Assembly: GCF_016864555.1 (NCBI RefSeq)
Contig: NZ_CP044011.1
Location: forward strand, 4,421,501 to 4,485,500
Source of the DNA: Sinorhizobium sp. BG8
GTDB taxonomy: Bacteria > Pseudomonadota > Alphaproteobacteria > Rhizobiales > Rhizobiaceae
Direction: 5' to 3'
DNA length: 64,000 bases
Part shown: positions 36,861 to 45,916 of the stretch, piece by piece
Layout of the letters: the number at the start of each line of letters is the position of its first letter
Position numbering within the stretch: the stretch's first letter is position 1
Notes under the pieces: model-generated
Seen by the model: the letters and a program-made list of their open reading frames with translations, nothing else
Database searches by the model: none
What the model was told of the DNA's origin: nothing
Position numbers and translations under genes: made by a program

Positions 36861-37707
36861 CAAGAAGCGTGACAAGGACCGCGAGAAAGACAACGAGAAG
36901 AGTGCCTTCGCCTCTGGCGAGGGAAGCGCCGGGAAGCTGAAGACCGAACAATACGAGAAGGAAATGCTTCGCCTGCAAGTCGAAATCGCCCACCTGCAGG
37001 CCTGGGTAAAGAAGTCGGGCGCGCGCATCGTCATCGTCTTCGAGGGACGGGACGCCGCCGGCAAGGGTGGTGTCATCAAGCGATTGACCGAGCGCGTGAG
37101 CCCGCGGGTGTTCCGCGTCGTGGCCCTGCCGGCACCGACCGACAGGGAAAAGACGCAGATGTATATGCAGCGCTACATCGCGCAACTGCCGGCTGCCGGT
37201 GAAGTCGTCATTTTCGACCGCAGCTGGTACAATCGCGCCGGCGTCGAGCGGGTCATGGAGTTCTGCTCCGAGAAGAAGGCGCGTCGCTTCCTGGAGCTCG
37301 CACCCAGATTCGAGGCCGCGATCGTGGAAAGCGGCATAACCCTGCTGAAGTACTTTCTCGATGTCAGCGAGGACGAGCAGGAGAAGCGGTTCCGTCGCCG
37401 CATCGACGATCCCTTGAGACAATGGAAACTGAGCCCGATGGATGTCGAATCCTATCGCCGCTGGTGGGACTATTCGCGCGCCTACAACGAGATGCTCAGC
37501 TTGACGAACAGCCCGCATGCCCCGTGGTGGGTCGTGCCCTCGAACGACAAGAAAGCCGCGCGTGTCAACTGCATTTCGCATATACTGAAATCGATCCCGT
37601 ACGAGCGGGTGAAGTTCGATGAACCAGAACTTGGCAAGAGACAAAAGCGCCCGAACGATTTCGTCGATGACACCTCCGCCCGCAACATCGTGCCCAACGT
37701 AATGTAG
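36844..37707 (+). CDS. ppk2: Polyphosphate kinase 2 (PPK2 family)
   Basis: A 287-residue cytosolic kinase that moves phosphate between polyphosphate and nucleotides. A very charged N-terminus (Lys/Asp/Glu/Arg-rich, about 30 residues) precedes the core. Walker A is FEGRDAAGKGG (residues about 66-76). The Walker B-like motif FDRSWYNRAGVERVM and the lid region (RFRRRIDDPLRQWKLSPMD) follow. One-domain PPK2s use polyphosphate to phosphorylate GDP/ADP or, in other classes, NMPs; the class cannot be fixed here. It overlaps the SulP gene by 17 bases with a strong ribosome-binding site inside that gene. A conserved-looking unknown gene follows 106 bases on. Confidence 0.93.
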   Translation: MSKDHDKKRDKDREKDNEKSAFASGEGSAGKLKTEQYEKEMLRLQVEIAHLQAWVKKSGARIVIVFEGRDAAGKGGVIKRLTERVSPRVFRVVALPAPTDREKTQMYMQRYIAQLPAAGEVVIFDRSWYNRAGVERVMEFCSEKKARRFLELAPRFEAAIVESGITLLKYFLDVSEDEQEKRFRRRIDDPLRQWKLSPMDVESYRRWWDYSRAYNEMLSLTNSPHAPWWVVPSNDKKAARVNCISHILKSIPYERVKFDEPELGKRQKRPNDFVDDTSARNIVPNVM

Positions 37708-37813
37708 TCGGCGCTACGCGCCCACGGGCCGCCGAGGCCCGCTCAATACCCGAACTCGATACCTGAATTTGCAAGTCCACCATTCATGAGATCAACGATC
37801 CGGGAGTCACAGA

Positions 37814-38284
37814 ATGAGCGACACCAGCAAGACAGAACCGAAGGGAGCAGTCCCGAGCGCAGACGAACTGCGCCGCGAAATCCTGCAGAAGCAGCTGGAC
37901 CAGCTGGAGAAGGAAGACAAGGTCAAGGATGTTCGGCAGAAGGAGCTTGCGAAATTTGCCGATGATTTCTTCCGCAAGCACGTGGGAGAAGAGGAACGGG
38001 CGATGATCAACAACGTCGTCAGGCGGGCCGTGGCCGATGGGAAACTGGAAGCGATGGTCTACTCCTTCCCTTCCGATTTCTGCACGGACAGCGGCCGGGC
38101 GATCAACAATGCGGATCCGGACTGGCCGCAGACTTTGCAGGGGAAGGCAAAGGAACTCTACGATCGCTTCAAGGAGGTGGCACAGCCCCAGGGCTATAAG
38201 CTGAAGGCCATGGTCATCAATTTTCCGGGCGGCGTTCCCGGCGACATCGGCTTCTTCCTGAACTGGGAGCCACCGGTCGAATAG
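37814..38284 (+). CDS. Hypothetical protein after ppk2
   Basis: A 156-residue soluble protein. The first ~60 residues are charged and helical (DELRREILQKQLDQLEKEDKVKDVRQKELAKFADDFF), predicting a coiled coil. The rest has mixed strands with a proline/glycine-rich end (AMVINFPGGVPGDIGFFLNWEPPVE). No signal or membrane segment and no known motif. It follows ppk2 on the same strand and may belong to its transcript. Function unknown. Confidence 0.65.
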   Translation: MSDTSKTEPKGAVPSADELRREILQKQLDQLEKEDKVKDVRQKELAKFADDFFRKHVGEEERAMINNVVRRAVADGKLEAMVYSFPSDFCTDSGRAINNADPDWPQTLQGKAKELYDRFKEVAQPQGYKLKAMVINFPGGVPGDIGFFLNWEPPVE

Positions 38285-38622
38285 CGGACGGTTTCAGGTC
38301 GGGCCGTACGGCTGCCTCGCGCCTATCGACGAGGCAGCCGAGGCGTTCGAACACGTCCTCGAAGAATTTTCGCGTGTCGTCCTGCTGGTTCGCCGCGGCA
38401 TCAGATTGATTGCCGCCACGTTGCGCGCCTCGGATGAGCGCAGAAAACCGCCGGCACGAACGCCCCACGATGGATCATTTGGGTGATCGGCGGCCCGGGC
38501 CTTCCAAAACTTGCCACATCAGCCCATTATGGGCTCGCCGGTAGCCTGCTGCGTGGCCCACATTTGCCCGTGCGTGCAGCAAGCCACGCATGCATCTTCT
38601 CCACTTCGAGTAAAAGGCAGCT
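38285..38622. other. Gap between the ppk2-linked gene and exoD-like gene
   Basis: About 340 bases with no supported gene. A minus-strand frame here (38217-38468) has weak composition and overlaps the preceding gene's end. No terminator with a T-run was seen. Confidence 0.4.
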
Positions 38623-39249
38623 ATGAGAGACATTCAGTTCAATGACACCATCGCCACGACGAGCAGCGTGCTTGAGAGCGCGCTCGACAATATCGACGGC
38701 GAGCACGTCACCCTTCGCGATCTGATCAGCGTCATGGGAGAACAGGGACTGTTGCTGCTTTGCGCGCTGCTTTCGCTGCCGTTCCTCTTCCCGGTATCGA
38801 TCCCGGGCGTGTCGACGGCCTTCGGCGCCGGCATCGTGCTGATCAGCGCCGCGATCACTGCGAACCGGATCCCCTGGCTTCCTTCCGCGGTGGCGGACCG
38901 ACAGATCCAGACGAGCCGCCTCAAGCCGACGCTGGAGCGCGGTCTCGGCCTGCTGCGTCGCATCGAGCGCTACGTGATGCCGAGAATGCCTGCGCTGACC
39001 AACGGCATTCTGATGAACCGCATCAACGGCCTTGCGATGATGGCGGCAGGCCTGCTGCTGATGCTGCCGCTGAGCTTCATACCCTTTTCGAACACATTGC
39101 CCGCGGTGGCTGTGCTCCTGTTCTCCGCCGGCATTTCTCAGCGTGACGGCCTGATCGTCGCCGGTGGCTTCGCAATGGTCGGCCTCACGGTGGTCTATTT
39201 CGGCGTCCTCGCCTACCTGGCAGTCAGCGCGGGCCAGAACCTGCTGTAA
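38623..39249 (+). CDS. ExoD-family exopolysaccharide-related membrane protein
   Basis: A 208-residue inner-membrane protein. A polar N-terminus (about 35 residues) is followed by hydrophobic segments (GLLLLCALLSLPFLFPVSIPGVSTAFGAGIVLISAAI; MMAAGLLLMLPLSFIPFSNTLPAVAVLLFSAGI; GFAMVGLTVVYFGVLAYLAV). This pattern, including the short LPFLFPVSIPGVST motif, fits the ExoD family. In Sinorhizobium, exoD mutants make altered exopolysaccharide and are alkali-sensitive, but the biochemical role is unknown. It stands alone, about 340 bases from its neighbours on each side. It could be a second paralogue in this genome. Confidence 0.85.
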   Translation: MRDIQFNDTIATTSSVLESALDNIDGEHVTLRDLISVMGEQGLLLLCALLSLPFLFPVSIPGVSTAFGAGIVLISAAITANRIPWLPSAVADRQIQTSRLKPTLERGLGLLRRIERYVMPRMPALTNGILMNRINGLAMMAAGLLLMLPLSFIPFSNTLPAVAVLLFSAGISQRDGLIVAGGFAMVGLTVVYFGVLAYLAVSAGQNLL

Positions 39250-39600
39250 GTAGGGTTCCCGCAAGAGCGTTCAGCGCCTCTGCGACCGGAGTTCCTGCAA
39301 GACATGTCTCCCGGAAATGGTCACCAGACCCGGGAGACATGCGTGAGCTCGACGAGATGACTGTCGAGCGAACGCGTGGCCACCGGGCCGCAGGCGCTCC
39401 AACGAATAACACCCCATGATAAAGTGTTTCCGCCGGGATTTTCCAATCCCGGGAGGGCAACCATGCTCTGCGGATCTCATCATCCTCAGTGAACGATTTT
39501 GTGTGACCTGACATCGGCCTCCGGCGCTCGCCTCCCGTTATTGACTTTTGCAGACATTGTGCATAATTGCGTCGACTTCTCCCGTCACAGGAATTTCCCG
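39250..39600. other. Gap with hairpins and a promoter, upstream of the UxaA-like gene
   Basis: This 350-base region holds a perfect 12-base stem CATGTCTCCCGG (39303-39314)/CCGGGAGACATG (39330-39341), likely marking the end of the exoD-like transcript, and near 39431-39453 a smaller stem CCGGGATT-TTCC-AATCCCGG. The promoter and operator of the next gene are at 39541-39569. No gene was recognised. Confidence 0.55.
39541..39569 (+). promoter_or_regulatory. Promoter with overlapping GntR-type operator
   Basis: TTGACT (39541-39546), 17 bases, TAATTG (39564-39569) forms a good promoter. Overlapping its -10 region is ATTGTGCATAAT (39556-39567), a near-perfect dyad of the FadR/GntR class. A regulator bound here would block RNA polymerase. 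The GntR gene at 42731-43750 is a candidate partner. Confidence 0.6.
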
Positions 39601-41130
39601 ATGCTCACACAGATGCCCGCCGTCCTTGTCCTGAACCCGAAAGACAATGTGGGCGTCGTGCCTGCGAACGTGGAAGCCGGCAGGCCTCTTGTCGCGGGCG
39701 TCGTTGCGGCCGAGCGAATCCCGCGCGGCCACAAGGTGGCGCTTGCCCCGATTTCCGAGGGCTCTCCCGTCCTGAAATATGGGCAGATCATCGGCTATGC
39801 CACGAAGGCGGTTCTTCCCGGCGAGCATGTTCACCTGCAGAACCTTGCGATCCTCGACGTCGAGCTCAAGCACGAGTTCTGCGTGGACAACGCCCCGCCC
39901 GAAATGGTCCCGCAGTCCCAGCAGCGCACCTTCGATGGCTACGACCGGGGCAACGGGCGCATCGGCACGCGCAATTTCATCGGCGTGCTCTCGACGGTAA
40001 ACTGTTCCGCCACGGTTTCGCGCTATGTCGCGGAGCACTATGCCCGCAAGTTCCGCGAGACCGGACATGAAAACATCGACGGGGTCGTCGCCCTGACCTA
40101 CGGCGGCGGCTGCGCGATCAACATGAAATCGGAAGGCGGCAGGATTCTTACCCGCACCTTCAAGGGCTATGCGCGCAACCCCAATTTCGGCGGCATCCTG
40201 ATGATCGGCCTCGGCTGCGAGACCTTCCAGTACGGGCCGATGGTCGAAGAGGCAGGTCTCGAGGAAGGCAAGACCTTCCGCACCATGATGATCCAGAACC
40301 AGGGCGGCACACGCAGGACGATCGAGGCCGCCTGCGAGATGATCGACGACATGCTCCCCGACGTTGGCGCGATCAGGCGCACGCCACAGCCGCTCTCGGG
40401 CATCAAGCTCGCGCTCGAATGCGGCGGATCGGACGGCTATTCGGGGATTTCCGCCAATCCGGCGCTGGGGGTTGCCTCCGACATGCTGGTCAAGGAAGGC
40501 GCCACGACCGTGCTTTCGGAGACCCCGGAAATCTACGGCGCCGAGCACCTGCTGACCCGCCGCGCCAGCCGGCCCGAAGTCGCCGAGAAGCTCCTGTCGC
40601 GCATCGACTGGTGGCGCGAATACACGGCGAAGAACGATGCCGAGCTGAACAACAACCCCTCGCACGGCAACAAGGCCGGCGGCCTGACTACCATCCTGGA
40701 AAAGTCCCTCGGCGCCGTTGCCAAGGGCGGCTCCATGCCGCTCAATGCCGTCTATGAATATGCCGAGCAGGTGACGGAGAAGGGCTTCGTGTTCATGGAT
40801 ACGCCCGGCTACGACCCGGCCGCCGTCACCGGCCAGATCGCCGGCGGCTGCAACCTCGTCGCCTTCACCACCGGCCGCGGCTCCGTCTCGGGCTACAAGC
40901 CGGCGCCCTGCATCAAGATCGCCACCAACACGCCCATGTACGAGCACATCAAGGAAGACATGGACATCAACTGCGGCACGATCGTCGATGGCACCGAGAC
41001 GATCGAGCAAGCCGGTCGCCGCATCTTTGAATTCGTCATCGAGACAGCGTCCGGCCGCAAGACCGCAAGCGAGGCCTACGACTACGGCGACAACGAGTTT
41101 GTGCCGTGGCAGGTCGGCGCGATCACCTGA
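39601..41130 (+). CDS. UxaA-family altronate/galactarate dehydratase-like hydro-lyase
   Basis: A 509-residue enzyme. The N-terminal SAF domain (residues about 10-85) carries VLVLNPKDNVGVVPANVEAG and GHKVALAPISEGSPVLKYGQIIG. The large C-terminal domain has GRIGTRNFIGVLSTVNCSATV, YGGGCAINMKSEGG, GLGCETFQ, CGGSDGYSGISANPALG and NPSHGNKAGGLTTILEKSLG, as in altronate and D-galactarate dehydratases, which remove water from sugar acids using Fe2+ or another metal. The start at 39601 follows AGGA. Repression by a GntR regulator is suggested by the operator overlapping its promoter. Other genes of hexuronate breakdown are not nearby, so the exact sugar acid is open. Confidence 0.88.
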   Translation: MLTQMPAVLVLNPKDNVGVVPANVEAGRPLVAGVVAAERIPRGHKVALAPISEGSPVLKYGQIIGYATKAVLPGEHVHLQNLAILDVELKHEFCVDNAPPEMVPQSQQRTFDGYDRGNGRIGTRNFIGVLSTVNCSATVSRYVAEHYARKFRETGHENIDGVVALTYGGGCAINMKSEGGRILTRTFKGYARNPNFGGILMIGLGCETFQYGPMVEEAGLEEGKTFRTMMIQNQGGTRRTIEAACEMIDDMLPDVGAIRRTPQPLSGIKLALECGGSDGYSGISANPALGVASDMLVKEGATTVLSETPEIYGAEHLLTRRASRPEVAEKLLSRIDWWREYTAKNDAELNNNPSHGNKAGGLTTILEKSLGAVAKGGSMPLNAVYEYAEQVTEKGFVFMDTPGYDPAAVTGQIAGGCNLVAFTTGRGSVSGYKPAPCIKIATNTPMYEHIKEDMDINCGTIVDGTETIEQAGRRIFEFVIETASGRKTASEAYDYGDNEFVPWQVGAIT

Positions 41131-41147
41131 GCACCGGGAAGGCAAGG

Positions 41148-41165
41148 CCGGACCTTCGGGTCCGG
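41148..41165 (+). terminator. UUCG-loop hairpin after the UxaA-like gene
   Basis: CCGGACC-TTCG-GGTCCGG is a stable stem with a UUCG tetraloop 18 bases after the stop. There is no T-run, so it may act as a transcript end stabiliser or weak terminator between convergent genes. Confidence 0.5.
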
Positions 41166-41212
41166 TCCAGCGACCGAACCGTGGAAAGCGCATGCACAGA
41201 CGCAGGCGCCTG

Positions 41213-41890
41213 CTATGCGATGACGCCGCCGGGGCTCGTGTTCATCATCTCGGCATAGGCATCCGCCATCCCCTCGGTCTCCTGCAGATAGCGCGTTGCA
41301 CCCGGGCGGGAGCGGACCATGTTGTACAGCGTGGCAATTGCCGGAAACCGCATGCACACAGTCCTCCGGTCGAGATACGCCACCCAGAAGCACAAGTAGA
41401 AATCGACAAGCGAGAAGCGGGATCCCAGCACATAGGGGCCCCTTTTTGCCAGCCTGCCATCCATCACGCCCAGGCGGCTGAGGACGAGCGATTTTGCCAG
41501 GTCCTGTATGCCGATGTCGTCCTCCCTTCTCAGCGAGAACCGGTGCGGAAAATGGAACCGCTTCATCTCGGGCTGTATGTCCCCGGCGATATGGAAGACC
41601 GTCGAGAGAAAGAGCCCCCGATCCGGGTCGGCCGATGAAGGGGCAAGATCTTCAAGCCGGTGCCGGTCGGCCAGGTAGACCATCAGCGCGGCGACTTCGT
41701 AGAGCACATCGCCTTCCGGCGTAATGAGCACTGGTATGAGACCGGCCGGGTTTACGGCGAGAAATTCCGCGGAGCGGTTTTCGCCGTTCAGAATGTCTAT
41801 CTTCCTGAGTTCGTACTCTATCCCGCCTTCCTCAAGCACCCATTGGACGAGGGGTGCCCGGGTGAAGTCGCCTCCATAGAGAATGTACAT
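41213..41890 (-). CDS. Glutathione S-transferase family protein
   Basis: A 225-residue protein. The N-terminal thioredoxin-fold half (MYILYGGDFTRAPLVQWVLEEGGIEYELRKID) includes the conserved NPAGLIPVL cis-proline and the YEVAALMVYLADRH segment that replaces the usual E-S motif. The C-terminal half is helical, with a RFSLVDFYLCFWVAYL N-capping-type motif. Substrate unknown. It is convergent with the UxaA-like gene and divergent from an SRPBCC gene. The overall length is normal for the family. Confidence 0.85.
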   Translation of the reverse strand: MYILYGGDFTRAPLVQWVLEEGGIEYELRKIDILNGENRSAEFLAVNPAGLIPVLITPEGDVLYEVAALMVYLADRHRLEDLAPSSADPDRGLFLSTVFHIAGDIQPEMKRFHFPHRFSLRREDDIGIQDLAKSLVLSRLGVMDGRLAKRGPYVLGSRFSLVDFYLCFWVAYLDRRTVCMRFPAIATLYNMVRSRPGATRYLQETEGMADAYAEMMNTSPGGVIA

Positions 41891-42130
41891 CAGGCCCTCC
41901 CCGGGGTCGGGCGACGCATATGCGCGTATCGGCCCGCGTTCTCACAATACCATACCCGGTCGCGGTTCGGATTGGCCCACCTGATGATGACGGGTTCTGG
42001 TGCCCTCTCGGCGCCCGCCCGTGAGGCCGGAGGCAATTATACTGGACAACGGATCGATCCCGTGTCGGATTGGTAGAGCCTCGGTCGTCCTTGGGGTCTT
42101 CCGTTCTGTCAATTGAGAAGGATCACGACC

Positions 42131-42574
42131 ATGCCGAATACCGTACGCCTGCACCGCGTTCTGGCGACAAGCCCCGAGAAGGTCTATCGCGCGTTCATCG
42201 AGGCGGATGCACTCGCCAAGTGGCTTCCGCCCAACGGCTTTACCTGCTCGGTGGAGTTCCTGGAGCCAAAGGTCGGCGGCAAGTTCAGAATGTCCTTCCG
42301 CAACTTCACGACAGGCAAGAGCCACGCATTTGGCGGCGAGTATCTCGATCTCGTGCCAGGCGAACGCCTGCGCTACACCGACAAGTTCGACGACCCCAGC
42401 CTTCCCGGCGAAATGGAGGTCGTCGTGAAGTTGAAGAAGGTGTCGGTCGGAACCGAGCTCGACATAACCCAGGCTGGTGTGCCGGACCTCATTCCGCCCG
42501 AGGCCTGCTATCTCGGCTGGCAGGAGTCGCTGCGAAACCTGGCAAGGCTCATCGAGCCGGACATCAACGAATAG
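42131..42574 (+). CDS. SRPBCC (AHSA1/START-like) protein
   Basis: A 147-residue soluble protein with the activator-of-Hsp90-like fold. Typical parts are TVRLHRVLATSPEKVYRAFIEADALAKWLPPNGFTC, KVGGKFRMSFRNF, YLDLVPGERLRYTDKF and the C-terminal helix GWQESLRNLARLIEPDI. These proteins bind hydrophobic ligands and often form small stress-linked pairs with ArsR regulators, but no such regulator is adjacent. ATG 42131 is nine bases after AGAAGG and is preferred over TTG 42113. Confidence 0.85.
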   Translation: MPNTVRLHRVLATSPEKVYRAFIEADALAKWLPPNGFTCSVEFLEPKVGGKFRMSFRNFTTGKSHAFGGEYLDLVPGERLRYTDKFDDPSLPGEMEVVVKLKKVSVGTELDITQAGVPDLIPPEACYLGWQESLRNLARLIEPDINE

Positions 42575-42730
42575 CGCATCAGGATCGAGCAAAGATTGCC
42601 GGGCCGGGATCGCGTGGACGATCTGCGCGACCCGGTGCGAGCGGCCGAAAGGCGCGGGCGGATTACCAAGGCGAGCGGTCCCGCCGGGCCGTCGGCACCC
42701 GGCCGACGGCTTGTTCAGCCATGGCTTTTC

Positions 42731-43750
42731 TCAGTGCCCGATTTCGCTGGCATATCCCGGCCGCTCGGGCTCGCGCGACGAACGCATGTCCCTCACGCGC
42801 CCGATCACCTTCGAGAGTGAAATTGCGATGTGGTGCCTGAGCGCCTCGGACGCCGCATCGATATCGCCGGCCTCGAGCGCGCGGAAAATTACCAGATGCT
42901 CGGCGATGAACGGCTCGTTCGCAGGCATGGTGTGCGACACGCCCATGATGTGCTTGCTGACGTTCAGCATGAAGCGGGCGCGCCGTAGCGCGATCAGGAT
43001 CTCCGGGTTCGGGCAATGGCCGAGGCAGGTGATGTGGAGATCGGTCTCCATCCCATCCATCTCCTCGATGGAAAGATCGGGATAGGCCGCAAGCGCGCGC
43101 TCGAGCCTTGCCGTCATTGCAAGCCGCTCGCCGGCTGGAATGAAGGGGAAAGCCTGCTTCAGCGCCACCGGTTCCAGAGCCACGCGAATGTCGTGCAGGT
43201 CCCGCATCCGTTTTTCGTCGAGAGGCACGATTGTCCAGCGCATGCGCTCGTCCTTTTCGACGATGCCGAGGCTTTCCAGCCGGGTCAGCGCATCGCGCGC
43301 CACCTGGCGGCCGACGCCGTGCACCCGGGCAAGCTCGATCTCGTTCACCCTGTGGCGGCCGAAGGCGGAGAGATGAACCATTTCCCGTTCGAGCGTCTCA
43401 TAGATCGCTTCCCATCCGGCCGCCTTGCGCAGGCCCTGCGCCTCTTCCCCGATGCCGAACATTCCGGGCGTCAGCGCGACCTTGAGCGGCGCGGCCCTGC
43501 CCTTCCCCACCAGGAAGCCGCGCCCGTCGAAGCGCTTGATGAGACCCGTTTCCTCAAGCAGCATGAAGGCCTGGCGGACCGGCGTACGCGTGGAGGCAAA
43601 GATGCCGGCCACATGCCCCTCGAGCAGGAGCGCGCCTTCCGGCAACCGCCCCGTCGAGATGGCCTCGGCAAGGGTGTCCCTGATGCGGAGATAGAGAGGG
43701 CTGCTATCGGGATTGGCTGCGTCCATCGTGTCGGACCCGTGTTTCGGCAT
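42731..43750 (-). CDS. GntR-family regulator with two winged-helix domains and an FCD ligand domain
   Basis: About 339 residues from ATG 43750; other in-frame starts are 43768 and 43726, and none has a clear ribosome-binding site. It has two successive GntR-type DNA-binding regions: the first SSPLYLRIRDTLAEAISTGRLPEGALLLEGHVAGIF...RTPVRQAFMLLEETGLIKRF, the second EAIYETLEREMVHLSAFGRHRVNEIELARVHGVGRQVARDALTRLESLGIV. A helical FCD domain with metal/ligand histidines (ETDLHITCLGH, AEHLVIFRAL, ALRHHIAISL) follows. Standard GntR/FCD proteins are 220-260 residues with one winged helix. It is divergent from ilvD and near the UxaA-like gene, whose promoter carries a GntR-type operator. Confidence 0.85.
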   Translation of the reverse strand: MPKHGSDTMDAANPDSSPLYLRIRDTLAEAISTGRLPEGALLLEGHVAGIFASTRTPVRQAFMLLEETGLIKRFDGRGFLVGKGRAAPLKVALTPGMFGIGEEAQGLRKAAGWEAIYETLEREMVHLSAFGRHRVNEIELARVHGVGRQVARDALTRLESLGIVEKDERMRWTIVPLDEKRMRDLHDIRVALEPVALKQAFPFIPAGERLAMTARLERALAAYPDLSIEEMDGMETDLHITCLGHCPNPEILIALRRARFMLNVSKHIMGVSHTMPANEPFIAEHLVIFRALEAGDIDAASEALRHHIAISLSKVIGRVRDMRSSREPERPGYASEIGH

Positions 43751-43977
43751 TCCACGCTCTGCGTTCATGAAAGCCGGACACTCCCACAAACGCACCCTGC
43801 CGACAACAGTCAAAACGCAACCCCGTGCGACAGGAAATTGCGTCGCCCCGCTAAAAAATCGTCATTCCTTTCGTGACGCGGCGAGTGTTTTGCGCTAGGG
43901 AACCCTGGATTGAGGCTGGCATGGCCGCCGTTTGACGCCCATATGCTCAGTCGTATCCGTTTTCGAGGAATGCACTC

Positions 43978-45813
43978 ATGCCCGCATATCGCTCCCGAAC
44001 CACCACCCACGGCCGCAACATGGCCGGTGCACGCGGCCTCTGGCGCGCGACCGGCATGAAGGACTCGGATTTCGGCAAGCCGATTATTGCGGTGGTGAAC
44101 TCCTTCACCCAGTTCGTCCCCGGTCACGTCCACCTCAAGGATCTCGGCCAGCTGGTCGCACGCGAGATCGAGGCAGCCGGCGGCGTTGCAAAGGAATTCA
44201 ATACGATCGCGGTCGACGACGGCATCGCCATGGGCCATGACGGCATGCTCTATTCGCTGCCGTCGCGCGAGATCATCGCGGACTCTGTCGAGTACATGGT
44301 CAATGCCCATTGCGCCGACGCCATGGTCTGCATCTCGAACTGCGACAAGATCACCCCCGGCATGCTGAATGCCGCGATGCGCCTCAACATTCCGTCCGTC
44401 TTCGTCTCCGGTGGCCCGATGGAAGCCGGAAAGGTCGTTCTTCACGGCAAGAAGCACGCGCTCGACCTGGTCGATGCCATGGTTGCCGCCGCCGACGACA
44501 AGATCTCCGACGAGGACGTCAAGGTCATCGAGCGCTCCGCCTGCCCGACCTGCGGCTCCTGCTCCGGCATGTTCACGGCCAACTCGATGAACTGTCTGAC
44601 CGAAGCCCTCGGCCTGTCGCTGCCGGGTAACGGCTCGACGCTCGCCACCCACGCCGACCGCAAGCGCCTGTTCGTCGAGGCCGGTCATCTCGTCGTCGAC
44701 CTCGCCCGCCGTTACTACGAGCAGGAAGATGAAAGCGTGCTGCCGCGCAACGTTGCCAACAAGAAGGCCTTCGAGAACGCCATGTCGCTCGACATTGCGA
44801 TGGGAGGCTCGACCAATACGGTGCTGCACATCCTCGCCGCCGCCTACGAAGGCGGGATCGACTTCACGCTGGACGACATCGACCGTCTGTCGCGCAAGGT
44901 GCCGTGCCTGTCGAAGGTGGCACCGGCGAAGAACGACGTTCACATGGAAGACGTCCACCGCGCGGGCGGCATCATGCGCATTCTCGGCGAACTCGATCGC
45001 GGTGGCCTTATCCACCGCAATAGCCCGACTGTGCATGCCGAAACACTCGGCGACGCCATCGACCGCTGGGATATCACCCGCACCAGCAGCGAAACCGTTC
45101 GCACCTTCTTCCGCGCGGCACCGGGCGGCATCCCGACCCAGGTCGCCTTCAGCCAGGAGGAGAGGTGGGACGATCTCGACACCGACGGCGAAAAGGGCGT
45201 CATCCGCTCGGTCGAACACCCCTTCTCCAAGGACGGCGGGCTTGCCGTGCTGAAGGGCAACATCGCGCTCGACGGCTGCATCGTGAAGACGGCGGGCGTG
45301 GATGAGTCCATCCTGAAGTTCACCGGCCCGGCGGTCGTCTTCGAAAGCCAGGACGCAGCCGTCAAGGGCATCCTTGGCAACGAAGTGAAGGCCGGCGACG
45401 TCGTCGTCATCCGCTACGAAGGCCCGAAGGGCGGCCCGGGCATGCAGGAAATGCTGTATCCGACGAGCTACCTCAAGTCGAAGGGCCTCGGAAAAGCCTG
45501 CGCGCTCGTCACTGACGGCCGCTTCTCCGGCGGCACCTCCGGCCTCTCGATCGGCCATGCCTCGCCGGAAGCGGCGCAAGGCGGCACGATCGGTCTGGTG
45601 CGCCAGGGCGACATCATCGAAATCGACATCCCGAACCGCACTATCAATCTCGCGATCTCGGATGCAGAACTTGCCGTCCGTCGCGCCGAGCAGGACAAGC
45701 TTGGCTGGAAGCCGGCACAACCGCGCAAGCGCAACGTTACCACGGCACTCAAGGCCTATGCCGCGTTTGCCAGCTCCGCCGACCTCGGCGCAGTGCGCAT
45801 CCTGCCGGAATGA
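43978..45813 (+). CDS. ilvD: Dihydroxy-acid dehydratase
   Basis: A 611-residue iron-sulfur enzyme (EC 4.2.1.9) for the third common step of valine, isoleucine and leucine synthesis. The Fe-S cysteines lie in [12 protein letters not shown] and [17 protein letters not shown]. The Mg-binding and C-terminal motifs ([40 protein letters not shown]) are intact. The ATG follows GAGGA. A possible promoter, TTGACG (43932-43937) with TATCCG (43954-43959), lies 16 bases apart, upstream. It ends at a perfect 12-base hairpin without T-run. It marks the far edge of the accessory block. Confidence 0.97.
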   Translation: MPAYRSRTTTHGRNMAGARGLWRATGMKDSDFGKPIIAVVNSFTQFVPGHVHLKDLGQLVAREIEAAGGVAKEFNTIAVDDGIAMGHDGMLYSLPSREIIADSVEYMVNAHCADAMVCISNCDKITPGMLNAAMRLNIPSVFVSGGPMEAGKVVLHGKKHALDLVDAMVAAADDKISDEDVKVIERSACPTCGSCSGMFTANSMNCLTEALGLSLPGNGSTLATHADRKRLFVEAGHLVVDLARRYYEQEDESVLPRNVANKKAFENAMSLDIAMGGSTNTVLHILAAAYEGGIDFTLDDIDRLSRKVPCLSKVAPAKNDVHMEDVHRAGGIMRILGELDRGGLIHRNSPTVHAETLGDAIDRWDITRTSSETVRTFFRAAPGGIPTQVAFSQEERWDDLDTDGEKGVIRSVEHPFSKDGGLAVLKGNIALDGCIVKTAGVDESILKFTGPAVVFESQDAAVKGILGNEVKAGDVVVIRYEGPKGGPGMQEMLYPTSYLKSKGLGKACALVTDGRFSGGTSGLSIGHASPEAAQGGTIGLVRQGDIIEIDIPNRTINLAISDAELAVRRAEQDKLGWKPAQPRKRNVTTALKAYAAFASSADLGAVRILPE

Positions 45814-45817
45814 TATC

Positions 45818-45856
45818 CATATGGCTCAGCCCGGAGACCTCCGCCTGAGCCATATG
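45818..45856. terminator. Perfect hairpin after ilvD
   Basis: CATATGGCTCAG (45818-45829) and CTGAGCCATATG (45845-45856) form a 12-base stem with a 15-base loop, five bases after the ilvD stop. C-rich rather than T-rich sequence follows, so it may act as a 3'-end stabiliser for two convergent transcripts. Confidence 0.5.
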
Positions 45857-45916
45857 CCGCCCCCCCGCAAGCGTCGTGAAGACAATGTCAGCTGCCCGTG
45901 ACGATCGTTTGGGCCG

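Noticed and set aside
38217..38468. 83-residue minus-strand frame after the ppk2-linked gene
   Set aside because: Overlaps the end of a better-supported gene and has Arg-rich, shadow-like composition.
43810..45720. Long open frame opposite ilvD
   Set aside because: Antisense shadow of ilvD with no domain and no ribosome-binding site.
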